Assembly: GCA_036346395.1 (NCBI GenBank) | Contig: CM070596.1 | Coordinates: forward strand, 26,636,177-26,700,176 | DNA: 64,000 bases | Source: Hsuehochloa calcarea | Taxonomy: Eukaryota; Streptophyta; Magnoliopsida; Poales; Poaceae | Reading direction: 5' to 3' | In this document: positions 47,559 to 61,100 of the stretch, one piece after another | Layout of the letters: every line of letters begins with the position of its first letter | Numbering within the stretch: position 1 is the first letter of the stretch | Notes under the pieces: generated by a model | The model's input: only the letters and a program-made list of their open reading frames with translations | The model's database searches: none | Told to the model about the DNA's origin: nothing | Translations under genes and position numbers: made by a program

Positions 47559-47570
47559 TTGGTATCGAGC
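47559..47570 (+). other. Primer binding site of element D, altered
   Basis: It reads TTGGTATCGAGC; the usual form is TTGGTATCAGAGC, so one base is missing. GGGCTTTAGGTCCGTGG follows, as in A and E. Confidence 0.8.
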
Positions 47571-50500
47571 GGGCTTTAGGTCCGTGGTGAACAAAGTATT
47601 AAAATGACACACTTGTACCTGATGGGTGGGGTTTGGGAAATCCATTGCTTCGCATTTCTAGTGATTTGGTTCATTATGTAGTCTTGTAGAATTATTTGAT
47701 TACTATCTCTCATGTTGTTAATATGTGATATGATGTGTTATCCTATATATATATATGGATTAATTTTATGATTGTTATGAGATGATCCTATATATTCATA
47801 ATTGATTGAATTAGCTATGCGTATTGGTAGCGGACGTTGGCGATTGAGTTCGTGGTTGTTGTTCAGGTTTTGCGGGCTACACCACTTGTTCGTGGTATGA
47901 GAGTAGAGCGAGTTCTTACCTGTTCCATAGTTACGTGTTGAGCTGAGCTCATTGTTGAAGTTGTTGTCTTTCTCAAACTTGTATCTGGTTTCTTGGTTGT
48001 AGTTTCTTACAGTTCATGAGTTTCTTTTGGTAGGGTGTTTTGATGAAGTGGGCAAGCTCGGTAGATCTCTAATCATTCTTTGAAATAATTATTGTTCTTT
48101 CGATTATTGTGATATTTCTACTCCACGTGGCGTAGTTAAATTGCAAGATTTATCTTTTCACACAAGTTCGGTTTTACCTGTTGGAAATTGTAACTCATTT
48201 ATTAAGCTTGGAATTTGGGCGTGGAAGATTTCTTTTGCAAGCTCTTTATTAATTGTGCATTGACCTTGCATATTTCTTTTGGGTTAATTTGAGAGTTGAA
48301 GTTTTATGCCTTTCTTATGAGAAGGAGAATGTTAAAACCCTTTTGTGATATGTTGTCATACTTTATCTAAGAGGTTCTATTTAAAAGTATTATGTGGTAT
48401 GGTAGGAGTTATCGGGTTGGGTTAATATCTTGGTGCAAACCAATGACTCTTAGATAATGTCTTCAAAAGTCAAGTTAATTTTACCTTGGTAAATATTAAC
48501 ATCAAATAAGTCTTCTATTTGGATACCTAAAGAATTTGTACAAATGCTAAATTCAAGCGATTTTGTCATGCTAAATTGATGTTATAGGTATGAGGTAATG
48601 GATGGCGGTGGTTGTAATGACTTCCAAAATGTTATCTTATAATTATTCCATTGCTGAAATTTAAAGTTATTTCATTCCAATTTCGAACAAAGGTAGGACT
48701 ATGAATGCTTCCATGATTAGATAATCATCGGTTGTTAGCATTAATAGTTAGAGTGCTAGGAGTGCGTGTAATCTTGGCGTTGAGTATTACTAAGGACAAA
48801 TGAGCTAAATCTAATAAGTGATTTAATCTAGTATGTTTAAAGGGTTTGTCTTGTACTAGAGTGAGCTTGTTAAAAGAGGTTTGTTTCAGACTTTGTGGCT
48901 TTACGCACTTGATTTCTTTTCTAGAATAAGTTGTTATTACAATCCCATTTGATCTTTGGAGTTTTCTATGACACGATTTGTCATGCTTCCTTTAGAAGGT
49001 TTATTGATGTGATAGTAAGGTAAATTGATTGTTACGAGGCGTATGTTATTGGTCTTAATGAAATGTTCATAATATGAGGGTAATGTTGATTCTTTTATAG
49101 AGAAAGAAATTTGATTGTCTTCGTGATATTCCTAAAATGATCAAATTTCAAGTTTTGTATTCATGATCTTTTGGGGTTCAAGTTCTATGTAGTAAACGAG
49201 GTTTGTCGAGTAGCGCGTTATGTTGCGAAGTTATAATGGTTTTTCGGTGATCGAGTGCTTGATCTTGAATGCTCGTTTGTTCTTAATTGTTAACGTATGA
49301 TATTCTCTTCTTGTGTGGCCCATGCTTTCAACTGTGGACTTCACTTATGTTCTATGAGTTCATTGCTTAATTGGTCTTCCCTTGGTCCTGTGTTCATTGC
49401 GGCGATAAATGATTTTCTAGTTCGTGAAAATCGGTTCTATTTGCCTCTTCTTTTGAGAAAGAATCACCCATTCTTTTCACGTCGGTCTTTGAAGTGTTTT
49501 CTAATTGTTGTTGTGAGATTGATGTTAATACTTGTAGTAAATTGATAGCCTTGGGTGATATCGTCCAAATGAGAGTATTTCAAGTTTTGCTTTAAGTGGG
49601 CTTTTGGAGCTCATGAATTATGTAGTAGCTGAAATGAGTTTAAACAAACGGCGTATTTGAATGTTCTATCAATTATCAAGTGATTCTTGTGATTTGAGAT
49701 TTAGGCTCCTTAGCTTGAGTTGGCAAAGTGATATTCCAATCAAAGAAAATTATTTCTTTTGTTAAAGGGAAGAGTGTAGTAGAGGTATTGAGATTGGATT
49801 TTTATTGTTTGAGATTCGATATTATCTTCTTGTGGGACTTGTGACCTTAGTTGTGGCCTCGTCTTATGTTTTTTTGAGTTCTTTGCTAATTGCCTACTTC
49901 TTACGGTTTTGTGTTTACAAATGAGTGGTAAGCGTTTTCTAAATCTTGAAAAATTATTTCCACATACCTCTTCTTTTGAGAATGGAGGAACTGATTCGTT
50001 TTTCAAGTGTCTTCTAAAGTGTATAGAGACGACTAGATAGTGGTGGTCAAGTAAATTATTTTGTGAGGCTTGAGTGCCAAATTATTTAAGGTGCTTAAGA
50101 GGAAGAAATGGTTTCATGCTAACATTCTCATAGAGTTTGATTTAAATAAAATGGTTCTCTTTGGAGCTAAACTTTTACGTTGTTGCGATTATCGAATTTA
50201 TAATGAATTGTCATCCAATATCTTCTTGATCTTGTTAGTGGATTACTAGAATATCAAAAGTTTGGGGATCTTGATCGATTGTTTAAAGTATTGGGATTGT
50301 GTAACTTACAAAGGTGAGCAAGTGAAACCGAATGGTGTGGTTTAGTGGGCGTCCAAGATTGGTGAAGTTAATCGTTTTGAGTAGTTAATTGATTATTGAG
50401 GATGATTGAAGTTATGGTGAGAATATTGTTTGGGTTGTGAGAATTTTTGATAAGAGAATGTGAGGATTCTTGAATTATCACAGAATTCAACTTGTAGGAG

Positions 50501-51639
50501 CCTTGGAGATTGAAGTTTGGAGCTTTGCATTTTATGCTAGAATCAGGTTGTCAATGATTATGTGTAAGGTAGCGAGAATAAGAGTGGATTCGAATAGTGG
50601 GATGGTCATTGATAGTATCCTTTGATGTAGTAGATGGGAGTGTGTGATGTGAATTTCAATTGGATTATCTGAGCGGATTGAGGCAATGTGATTGTGGGTG
50701 TTGCAATTAGTATTATCGAGGTGTTGGGAATTATTTGCGAATAATTCATTTGGTAGAGGAGCTGAGTAGAGTATCCTACGTGGACTAGTATGGTTTCTCT
50801 ATATGAGTGTGGTTGTTGCTCTCGGGTTGAGCATCACCCTAAGTTGCCGATTGAGATGTCATTTACAAATTGTGTTAGCTTTATGTTGGCATGGTGGTTC
50901 TTTACGGTTCGGGAAAATAAAAGAAGTGTACGATGTGGGCGTTCGGATGATTTCTCTTTTGGCTTTCGTGGCGTCTATTATAAACCGCCCACTTGGAAAG
51001 TGGAAAGGTTTTCATGAGAATCATCGATTCGGATTTGACTCTTTTGGTACCAAGTGGTAGCAGTGGTTGCAATGAGAGTGATTTATTTTCAGTTGGGCTT
51101 TATGCGTAAAAGAGTTTGTTTAAAGCGAGTTGTTGTGTGTCCCTAGTTAAAGAGGTGCTCCTTGTTAATGTGAAAAGATTGATTGAGACATGGGACAAGA
51201 GTTCCATGTAAATTGTGCTTGGTTGTGTTGTTTGGAACCAAAGGGAAGGTTGACCCAAGATACATTGGTTTGTTCTAGAAGTTGAGGGATTTTGGAAATT
51301 AGTGTTTCGTTAGGATCGTCTCGAGTCGGTAGCAGGGTGTACATTGTTTGGTATGACCGGTATTGGAGGAGTACTTGAGAGATCTAGAGTGTGAGGGTTC
51401 GTTAGAGCCGTCAACCAATGAGTAAGACCTTACCTTGAGACCCGCCGGTGAAGGTATTAGAAGAATCGAGCGGGTTTTGAGGAACAAAACTTTGAAGTAT
51501 GTTAAAATCTTTTGGTCTCATCGATGCGAAAGAGAGGCCACTTGGGAGTTGGAGTCCGCATGCGAGGACAATACCCGACCTGTTCGTTTCGAGTAATTAT
51601 CTAGGTTGTTCATCGATCTTTCTCGAAGTTTGTTGCGTA
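47571..51639 (+). other. Non-coding interior of element D
   Basis: It is related in order to the interior of A read on the minus strand (for example the AAGTATTAAAATGACAC region after the primer site). Only short frames are open, the longest of 82 codons (49297-49545), without known motifs. Confidence 0.7.
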
Positions 51640-51673
51640 GATTCGAGGTCGAATCTTTTCTAAGGGGATAGAG
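51640..51673 (+). other. Palindrome and polypurine tract of element D
   Basis: GATTCGAGGTCGAATC (51640-51655) is followed by TAAGGGGATAGAG directly before the right LTR. Confidence 0.8.
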
Positions 51674-53845
51674 TGTAATACCTCATAAATCCAAATAGTT
51701 CAGATAGTTGGAAGTTAGTCAAAACGAGATTTAAAAGTTAGGAAATCGCATTCGGTAAAAGAAAGAAGTCAAAGGAGAAAAGAAATAGTTTTAAATCTGA
51801 AATTCTATTTAGCGGGGGTTATCGTGATTTTCCGGCAACTTGGGCATGATCCATGACTCGGGAGGCCCAGAGGGCGGCCGGCCCATGAAGTGGCCGGCCA
51901 TAAAAGGGGGGGCGCCACTCCCCCCAAACCCTAGTCGGCCCCCATTCCTCCCCACCTAGCCGCCACCCCCCCCCCTCCCCTGGTTGGGCGCCGCCTCCTC
52001 CCATGGTGGCGGCCTTTGGTGCTCAGTTGGTCTCCAAGATCCCGGGCGCTTCTCCTCCGATCTGTCCTCCGGGGTCGTTTCTTCGCCGGTTGTTCGCTGT
52101 GGTGTGGCCGGCCAAGGAAGAAGAAGGGAGACCAGTGGGGAGTGGTTCTTCATCGTGCTACGGGTCTTTAAGGGTAACGAGCACCCCGGTTATTTGTTTG
52201 ATCGATTTTTGTTGCGGTAGAGATCAATTGATTCACGTCGGATTAGAGTTCCAGAAATTACAGATTGGATCAGAATGTTGCGTGGCATGTTACGGTACTT
52301 TAGAGGCCGAATTTGGGGTTTTGCCCTTCTAGAGTTTTGTTCCTGGTTTCGTTAGCTTTCTTTTGGCACCAAGATGAGCAAAATCCGATCAGTAGTTTGG
52401 GAGATATGAATTTTTGAATACGAACTGTCCAATCTGTCTGAAATCTGAGGTCAGTAGGTTTGTCCCTCGTTTTTGTTCAAAATAGAGGCCGAATCAGAAT
52501 CTTCACCCAACTAAGTTATTGTAGATCTCGAAATTATCTTTCCAAGTTGATAAAGATCATTCCATTTGGATCAGTAGGCTAAAAGTTACACTATTTTCTT
52601 TACTGCTGATCTGTTTTCTGGACAGACGTAGATGGGTTGGGTTTAGCAGTTAATTAGTCATCTGTTTTGGCCGAATCAGGGGATTCCACCAACTAAAGTT
52701 TTGTAGCCTGATCAGTTAAGAATCAGTGAGCACTGGTTTCAGGTCGTTTAGAGTTACAGATAATTAATGGCGAATTTTCTTGTGCAACTGCCCGTAGAAC
52801 GATAATCTGGACTTTTAGTGTAGATGTCAAATTGAACCCTTGGGAGGTGGGTTGATTAGAGAGCATCGTAGTACACTTGTAGCTGTGCCATATTCGATTA
52901 TCCGTAATACATGGTAATACTTGTGTAGGCGGTGAGACGGTGGGTGGAAGGACACCTTCGTTGTTTCACAACACGTCACCACACGGAAGGCAAGTACAAA
53001 TGTTTAATTTGTGTGAATTCATTGATTACATGTTAACTTGGTAAATTATGAATATTCCTGTGATTTGAGTATGATGTGGTAGAGTTCAATACCTTATTCG
53101 ATGATACATTGAGTTGAATGCCAAGTTATGTTTTTCATTCCATGCATACATAATTGATTCTTTGTCCACGGGAGTGAAACTTGTTTAAGTCCCATTAATT
53201 CCAATATGGGCATGTAAGACCTACCATTCCAATGTAGCGGTTTGGACATTCCGTATGAAGCGTTCTTCATACGGACTTGGATCCCGCTCTTTGTTAAGCG
53301 CGGCTTAAGTGAACACCGACGGTGTGTCACTAGTTATACCGTATAAACATGTGGAAAGTCCATTCTCCTTCAATGCATTCATTCATTCATACCGTGCTTT
53401 CTTAAATTCATGAAGTAAATGATGTACTTGGTGGATTGTTTCGATCTGATATTCTATGTGAATGTATATGATGTGCTTGCTGAGTTTCGACTCACTCTTG
53501 CTTTTATTTATTTTTAGGTGAATTCGGTGAAACAGTTTGCTAGCGGGAGGTGTAGTCCAAAGACGTTCCATGCACATGAAATAAATAGTCATTCGTTAAA
53601 GTTCTATTTACATCTCTTCAGTTTTATTTATAATGTAATGGACTGTAATAATTGTCACTTGGAGGTCCATTATTATCGCTTTGGTTAATTCTCGTTTAAA
53701 TTTATAGATGAACTGTTATTAAGCTATAGATTGTTATAATGGTTAATCGTTTCTTTAGCATTGAATGCGATGTTAATCTTATGAATTGAATAGTAGGTTG
53801 TCTTGTTAGGTGACATCTTGTCTTCCGAATAGACAGGGTGTTACA
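51674..53845 (+). repeat. Full right LTR of element D, forward orientation
   Basis: It is 2,172 bases long, from TGTAATACCTC to GGGTGTTACA. A TATA-like CATAAAAG lies at 51899-51906 in a GC-rich stretch and is the likely promoter. It is followed by the target copy ATAGT. Confidence 0.93.
51899..51906 (+). promoter_or_regulatory. Probable LTR promoter TATA element of D
   Basis: CATAAAAG is followed by a G run. The reversed left LTR holds the same element facing left near 46800, so transcripts could leave D in both directions. Confidence 0.4.
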
Positions 53846-55509
53846 ATAGTTTGGTAGCAAAATCTCACCACTACCACTATTTAACCACTACCAAACAATT
53901 GCCAATCTATACATTGCAAAACTTGGTAACATAAAACCGTTGATTCCTTCTCAAAAGAAAGCGGCGAACAAGGACAAGTTTCGTCACACAGGAAAACGTT
54001 GCTCCTCACAGCGAGCACGAAAACAAAAGAAATAATCTGGTAACGAGGATCTTAAAAAAAATAGTGGAATTCACGGTTGAGGGCACACATCCCTCAATGG
54101 GGAATAGCAAATAACAGCCGAGAAGAAAAATGATAGTACGATTGAAACTCAACATCTCTTGAGTGGAAAGAGCAGAAAATTAGGCATGATTCAAACAACC
54201 ACAGGTTACAAAACTTGATTCAAATTATCAAATACTTCTACTGCACTCTTTTCTTTAACACAACAATTGGTCCTTGAACTAACAACACTTGCCACGACGA
54301 ACAAGGTAAGTTCTTTGGTCCAACCCACAGAACTACTTAAGAACCAATGAAATTCTTCAACACGCTAAATTTGCTCAGAACAGTTCATCTACTTATGAAA
54401 CATGAGATCTAAATGATCTCAGCGATAAAAACTCGAAACATTTTCCTTTATAGGGTTTCACGGAAAGCAAACGGATTAATTTACTCTCGAAGAAATCAAC
54501 AAAAATTTCCTTTGCTTGCAACCTCTATTTGCGAACTCAAACCAAGGAGCCTTTAGAACTAAATCACTCAAAAATCTTAAGAAGAAATAGGATACCTCTA
54601 TGCATCATTTTATTTCAAATAATTTTAATCAAACTCATAACCACAATTAGGAAACACCTTGAAGGACCCGTGCGGAAAAGTTTGGTTGAATCTTTCTCAA
54701 AAGAAGAGGCACATGAAAACGATTTTCACCAACTAGAAAATCGTTTACCACTCGCAAGGAATACATAACCAAGGGGAAAACCAATTAGGCAAATAACTCG
54801 AAAAATATATGTGAAGTCCACAGTTGAAGGCATATGCTTCACAAGAAAAGAATATCAGACTTTCACTGATAAGAACAAACGAGCATTCAAGATCAAAGCA
54901 CTCGCACCACTGAAGAACCATTATAACTTTGCAACTTAACGCTTTACTCGACAAACTTCGTTTACCACATAAAACTTGAAACTCCCAAAGATCTTGAACA
55001 CAAAACTTGAGATTTGACCATTTTAGAAATTCACGAAAGACGATCAATTTTCTTTCTCTATAAAAGAATCGACATTACCCTCACATTATTGTTCATATCA
55101 TTAAGACCAAATACATTCATGCTTGGTAACATTCAATTTACCTCACTATCGCATAAATAAACCCTCTAAAGGGAACATAACAAATCGCGTCATAAAAATC
55201 TTCAGCATCAAATGGAATTGTAATGACGACTTTTCCTAGAAAAGAAACCTAGTACGAAAACCACAAAGCTGAAACAAACCTCTCACACAACACCACAAAA
55301 CATTAGAAAGGGCGTTCGACACTTTTTGTCAAAGAGAGGTTCTAAACTCCAACACTCCAACTACCGCAAAAGAAACGAGTAGAGTCAAAACATTTCGTCA
55401 ATAAACTTTGTAAAAGATAATTCCCGTTCTCCAAAATACCAAATGGTTAACTAAGTTCCCTTGATCAACAAGAGAGATAGGTCCCTGATAAAAGAATGAT
55501 CTTGACAGT

Positions 55510-55745
55510 TGTAATACCCTGGAAATCGAATCGGTAAATCACAGATTTAGCCGAGAGGAGAAAAGGGAATAAGAGGAATAGTAAAACATGAAACGACAGG
55601 GGGTCATCTGATATTTTTCGCCAACCTGGGCATGGGCCGCGGCCCAGGAGAGGCCTCCTTGTGGCTGGCCAAGAGGGGGGGTGCCCACCCCCAAAACCCT
55701 AGTGCCCCACCCCTTTCCCCATTTCCCCCCTTTCCTCCCCCTAGC
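55510..55745 (+). mobile_element. LTR F fragment, cut by element E
   Basis: It starts TGTAATACCCTGG in forward orientation and resembles the first part of the D right LTR (GGGCATG, a C-rich stretch, CCCCCAAAACCCTAG). It interrupts element B interior at a point matching A at about 41060. The rest should follow E, outside the window. The five bases ACAGT before it would be its target site. Confidence 0.7.
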
Positions 55746-58114
55746 TGTAACACCCCAGCCCAACACTGAGCCTGGAATGCCACTAAACTACCTTCCAATT
55801 AATAATTATTGACACACTTTATAAAAACAGCAAGAAATCAATGATAATCAAAACCATGGACCACAAAAGAGCAATGCATAATTATGGATCATGTGGTAAT
55901 AAGTAAGACATGGGAAATATAACCAGGTAAATAATCCAAAGAAGCATCAACCAATGAATCCAAATTAATAAAGCAAATAGTCTAGCCCAAATGATATCCT
56001 AAACATGATTCAATAACTAACATGTCCAAGTGTAAACCAATATTGAATGAAAAGATTATCATGGCGAATGATCATGTGATGCTCATGTGCTCTACTCGCT
56101 CTCAGTTACGGCATCCTCGAAGATCACCTAAAGACAACAATAGAGCAAGGGTGAGTCCACGACTCAGCAAACACATCGATATACAACGATAATAATAAAT
56201 CAACAGCAATCAATAACTTCATTATCATCACAGGCACTTTCCTTAATATTCTCAGTCATTAATCTCATTTATGAATGCAACTCTATTCTACATGTCCACA
56301 TGCACTTCTTTCGCGTATACCGGTATAGCGTGAGTGAATGCTCGCGACAACATTCACTCTCAAGCCCGTTCCTCCAAACGGATCGGGGACCTCCTCCACT
56401 CCCGTGGAGTTGTGATCATTCATGATCACCTGCTCATATGCAAAGATGCTTATGTATGCAAACATGCAAACTCCATCATAAACATCATATCCAACTTTCC
56501 ATCATGTCCATTAACAATATAAATCCATACCATTCCATTGCTTGCAATTAAACAAAATAAAAGCACAACAATAATGGTAATAGAAGATAAAGAAAACAGT
56601 GATCGATCATTGATCGCTGTCTACCATGCACTTGCCTTTACTAGTTGCGACGCACGATTTGACTAGAAGACGACAACAAGCACGACGCCTCTCCTATATT
56701 AAATACACAAACTTCAATACAAGCTATAGCAACAAGAATAGCAATCAATATACTTCGCTCCTACCCGACCCCAAATATACCACGTTACGCCGGTACCGAA
56801 TCGTTACCCATTTCTGTCCTGTTACTAAAAAGAGCGTAACTTTTGACTCGAAAGTCTGATCACCACAAACCACCCCATTCTGGATTCTTCATAAAATTAT
56901 CCACATTTTCTTAGATTACACAGACTTCTGATTAAATCATCTAACCCTCCGTATTTAACCCGGAAAGTCGGTCTGTCCGCTTCGGAACAGCAGGTCTTCC
57001 AAATTTCATAACTTTTGTTTTACTCAACCAAAATGCGCGTTCTCAGATTCTACAGAACCATTGGACAATTATCTACAACTTTCATGTAGATCAAAAACAC
57101 TAATTAATCTGTTTACTATTTTTAATAACCAACCTACCAAAACAGCGCCGAATAACGTCGACCGTAAAACAGCGGTCTACCGAAAATCATAACTCGAAAT
57201 CTACTTGTCCGATTGACGTGATTAAATATGCTGAAGAAAGCTATCGAAATTATCTACAATTAACTAGTAGATGACATTTTCACAATTCGCCATTAAGGTA
57301 TCCGAATAAAGCGTACAACCGAACAGCAGGTTAACCAAATTCATTAATCGACATTTCGTCTACAAATTAAAGAATCCTCTCTAATTAATCTAAATTCTAA
57401 CCTCTAAATAAACAGCGAAACAGAGACGAAACGAAATTATAGATCGTTACCCACAAGAAATCGGATCACAGCGTCGGTGGCGCGATCTGGCAAGACACTT
57501 GGTCCCTTGACCACGGCGTATGGCAGCGATTCGAGGCTCGGCTCGGCCGTCGAAGCGGCGATAAGCGAGCAATCGGTTGTGACCAAGAAAGCGCGCGGCG
57601 CAAGCAGCAAATTAAAAAGAAAACGGCAAATAGCGGCGTTCTTAGTCAGCGCAACCAACAGCCGGCAGCAGGCGCACATGCAACGCAGCGCAGCAATGCA
57701 CGCAGTCCACGCAAATCGGCGAAGATGCGGCGCTAGCTTTCCAATGGCGAGGCGGCGGGCTGAAGAAACGCATACAGAGGCAAGCCGACAATAACAATAG
57801 CAAGCCAATGATTGGTGGGAAATCTTGAGCGCGGAGGCAGGCCGCAGCAGAGGAAATTGGTGGGCGCTTGGAGAATTAGTGGCGGCTTGAGAATTGTGGA
57901 GGCGCGGAGGAAAAAAATAAGCTATTAGGGTTTCTAGAAAATCCAAGATCTATTTATATAGCTCAGAAAAATTCCGAAAATTCTATTTTTTTTATATACT
58001 AATTAATTTAATTGCACACAGGCCTTTAAAATGTTTTTATGAATACTATTCGATTAATTACGCTCCGACCCTTAATACGCGATTATTAATATTATTATTA
58101 TTTTGAGTATTACA
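55746..58114 (-). repeat. LTR of element E (3' LTR)
   Basis: It is 2,369 bases long, from TGTAACACCCCAGCCC to GAGTATTACA. It is very close to the second copy. Confidence 0.93.
57951..57960 (-). promoter_or_regulatory. TATA box of the E LTR
   Basis: The minus strand reads TATATAAATA, about 155 bases inside the LTR from its start on that strand. This implies a short U3 and a long (about 2.1 kb) R-U5 leader. Confidence 0.6.
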
Positions 58115-58148
58115 TTCTACCTCCCTTAGCGAATTCGACCCCGAATTC
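58115..58148 (-). other. Polypurine tract and palindrome of element E
   Basis: TTCTACCTCCCTTAGC follows the LTR, then the palindrome GAATTCGACCCCGAATTC at 58131-58148, identical to that in B. Confidence 0.85.
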
Positions 58149-61100
58149 TACTCGCCGTTCTACTCAAATAAAACTACACTGCTGAAATTAAACAACAAAA
58201 TAACACATACCCGACGTGAACAACTCTGGGTATTGCTCGCGCATGCGAGACTCCAACTCCCAAGTCGCCTCTCTCTCGATGATCGTCCACGGCACCTTGG
58301 CGTATACCAGCGTCTTGTGCCTCGGCCTCATCTCGTCAATCTTGGTACACTCAAGCGATGAAGTCGAAGGTGCGGTCTTACTTGGTGGTCAACGGCTCTA
58401 AAAAACCTTGTAATCTGATCTCTCAAATACTACCTTGACATCGGGTTATACAAAATGTTGTGTGCCCTGCGCATGGACACGAGACGATCCTAACGATACA
58501 CTTTCTTCCAAAAATCTCCACAACTTCCAGAAACAAACTAATGTAACTTGGGCCAAACTTCGTTTTGGTACCAAACCACACAATCTGTACATAACACACT
58601 TGAACTCTGTCCTGTCTCCCAATCAACCACTTCACATTTGCAAGGAGTACCTCCTTTAACCAGAGCGCACAACCAAACTAGTTTCAAACAAACTCTTTTA
58701 TAAATAGAACCCAGCTGAAAACAAAGGATTCTCATCGCAATCACACGTTACCAACTCCCCATCGAATAGTCAAATCCAAAATCAAAGATTCATCACAAAA
58801 ACCTTTCCATTTTCCAAATAGGTCATTTGCAAATAAACACCACGTAAGCCAAGCGAGAAAACATTGAATGCCAAAATCAATCACTCTTTTTTTCTAAATT
58901 AGAAAGAATCACATGCCAACGTAAAGCCAACTCAAATTGTAAATGACCTCTGTCATAAACACACAGCTCAAACAAGAATCAAGAGGGCATTTCACTGCAG
59001 AGGAATCAATTTTTTCTCAATTTTTCTTTTAGGAATAAACTCTCTCAAATCATAGGATTTCAAATCATCACACTAACTCATTCCTCTTAGCTGGTAATCT
59101 CAAGCGATGCTCAACTTTGAGAGCAACAACGCTCATTTAGAGAGACTCTACTAACCCATAAAAGATACTATAGTCCCTCCTCTACCAAAGAAACTATTTT
59201 GACAAATGATTCCCAACACCTCAAATAAAATCTACACCCACAATCACATCACCTCAATCTTTTAGGGATAATCAACTTGAAATTCTCTACACACACACAC
59301 TGATTTAAAACCAAAGGATTCTATCAATGATCATCATACTATTTGGAATCCACTTTTGTTCTACTACTTCTACACATGATCATTGGGCAACCAAGGTTCT
59401 AGCATAAAACACATGCTCAATTTCAACAGCCAGGACTCCTAAAGTGACTTCTGGTATACTTGATAGAAATCCGCATATTCGCTGTCTAGAATTCCCACAA
59501 TCCAAACCATATCCTCAATCATTAATACCAACCATCATCACTAATCAATTGACTGCCCAAAACAATTTACTTCACTAATCTTGGACCCTCAATAAACCAC
59601 ACCATTCAATTTCACCTACATAACCTTGCAAAGTATATCATCACAATATCCCATCTATTCGATAATTCCAATACTCCACCATCATGAACAAATATTCTTG
59701 GATCACTATTCACTATAGGTTCTACTAATTGTAACAATATAATCAGTTTTGCCCCAACGACCATAATTCCTTTTAGATCCAATTCTCTATGAGATTTATA
59801 TCATGAAATGAATTCATCCTCTAATGTTCCTCAATTAACTTGCAACCCAGGGTCTCATAACATCATATACTTGACCACTATTAACCCGTTCCCAATATAC
59901 ACTCTTTAAGGTTTTGTAAAACAAATCGACTATTCCTTTCTCAAAAGAAGAGACAAATAAAAAGATTTCTTTTTTTTTTAAGACCAAATCACATTAATCA
60001 CTTAAGAACCAATAAAGCTTTCCAACTCGTCACTTGCTCAAACCAATTTCATCTACCAAATAAATCATGAACTCCAAAAGTTCATGAATTCAAAACTCCA
60101 AACCTTTCATTTAAACGATATTACGAACGACGATCAAATTACATTCTTTCTAAAAGAACCATCACCACACGAAGCCACAATCCCTTACAGACAATCTTAC
60201 TAACATTAAGAATAATACACTCTTAACATGATTCATTATCGTCAACTCTTCCATTAATAAGCCCCGAAAAGTTCACCAAATTGTTCCGTACTACTTTACC
60301 ATCACATCTTCAAAATGAGATTATACCAAAACCATACAACCTCACTACAACAACTACTTTATATTAGAAGGGATCCACTACACAAATTAAAAGGTTTTAT
60401 CAAAACCCTTTCATCACGGATATGCTATTGTCTGACTATTCCACAATTGTCTAGGTATAAGCCACCTATTAAATCACACCAGCTCAACTCTTAGTGATGC
60501 TCAACACCAAACTTTAACACTCAGGAATTGCACTCCAACCATTGTTGTTATCAACTAGCTTTCTTATGATGTCTAGCTGCTACCTATTTTCATTTGCGAA
60601 TCACTTGAATATTTACCAACACATATTCAGTTGTTCCTCCTCACATTTAGTTTTCAACAAAATCACCATAAAACTTCAAAAGTCAAAATCTTCTCTCGAT
60701 CAAAAGTCTCAACAACACTATAATCCAATTCATCGTGTCATTCTATAAAGAAGAACTATCCAGAACTCCTCCTGTAAGTTCTAGATCCACTGGTATTCAA
60801 TCCCTTCAACCTTTTTGTACACAATTCCAATAATTAATCATACTAAGGTATATGTAAAGCTATCAACCAAATATGATCACCAAGTGTCTCTGATAAAGAT
60901 AACACCACAAATAATATCTATTAAGGCAATAACCTAGCATCTCCTCAAGTTTCCCTTTACACACAATTAGATTAATCCATTGGTACCAAATCCAATAAAT
61001 TCAACAAACTAATCAATTTTAATGTCCAAGCCAGTTCATCAACGTTCCATACTTCTTAATAACTCTTATGACTCCAATTAGGTATGGACATACTCTTAGT

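Larger units (their letters stand above)
44862..53845 (+). mobile_element. LTR retrotransposon D with LTRs in inverted orientation
   Basis: The unit is bounded by TGTAACACCCTG (left) and CAGGGTGTTACA (right) and by the perfect duplication ATAGT (44857-44861, 53846-53850). Removing it restores element B sequence that matches A at 39475-39500. From left to right it has a full LTR in reverse orientation, a truncated forward LTR, a primer site, a 4.1-kb interior, a polypurine tract and a full forward LTR. A normal element has two LTRs in the same direction. The interior is of the A/B family and lacks gag-pol. Confidence 0.9.
34231..55509 (-). mobile_element. LTR retrotransposon B, outer element hosting A, D and F/E
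   Basis: It begins with an LTR at 34231 followed by a reverse-oriented polypurine tract, so it is transcribed on the minus strand. Its interior is present as 36358-36735, 43580-44861 and 53846-55509. These join in order and match the interior of element A (for example 53850-53880 with 39492-39520, and 55480-55509 with 41045-41060). No gag or pol frame is visible. Its other LTR would lie beyond insertion F/E and outside the window. Confidence 0.85.

Noticed and set aside
57437..57946. A 169-codon frame in the E LTR on its transcribed strand
   Set aside because: It has no known domain, its composition is that of GC-rich leader sequence, and the second LTR copy carries gaps that break the frame.
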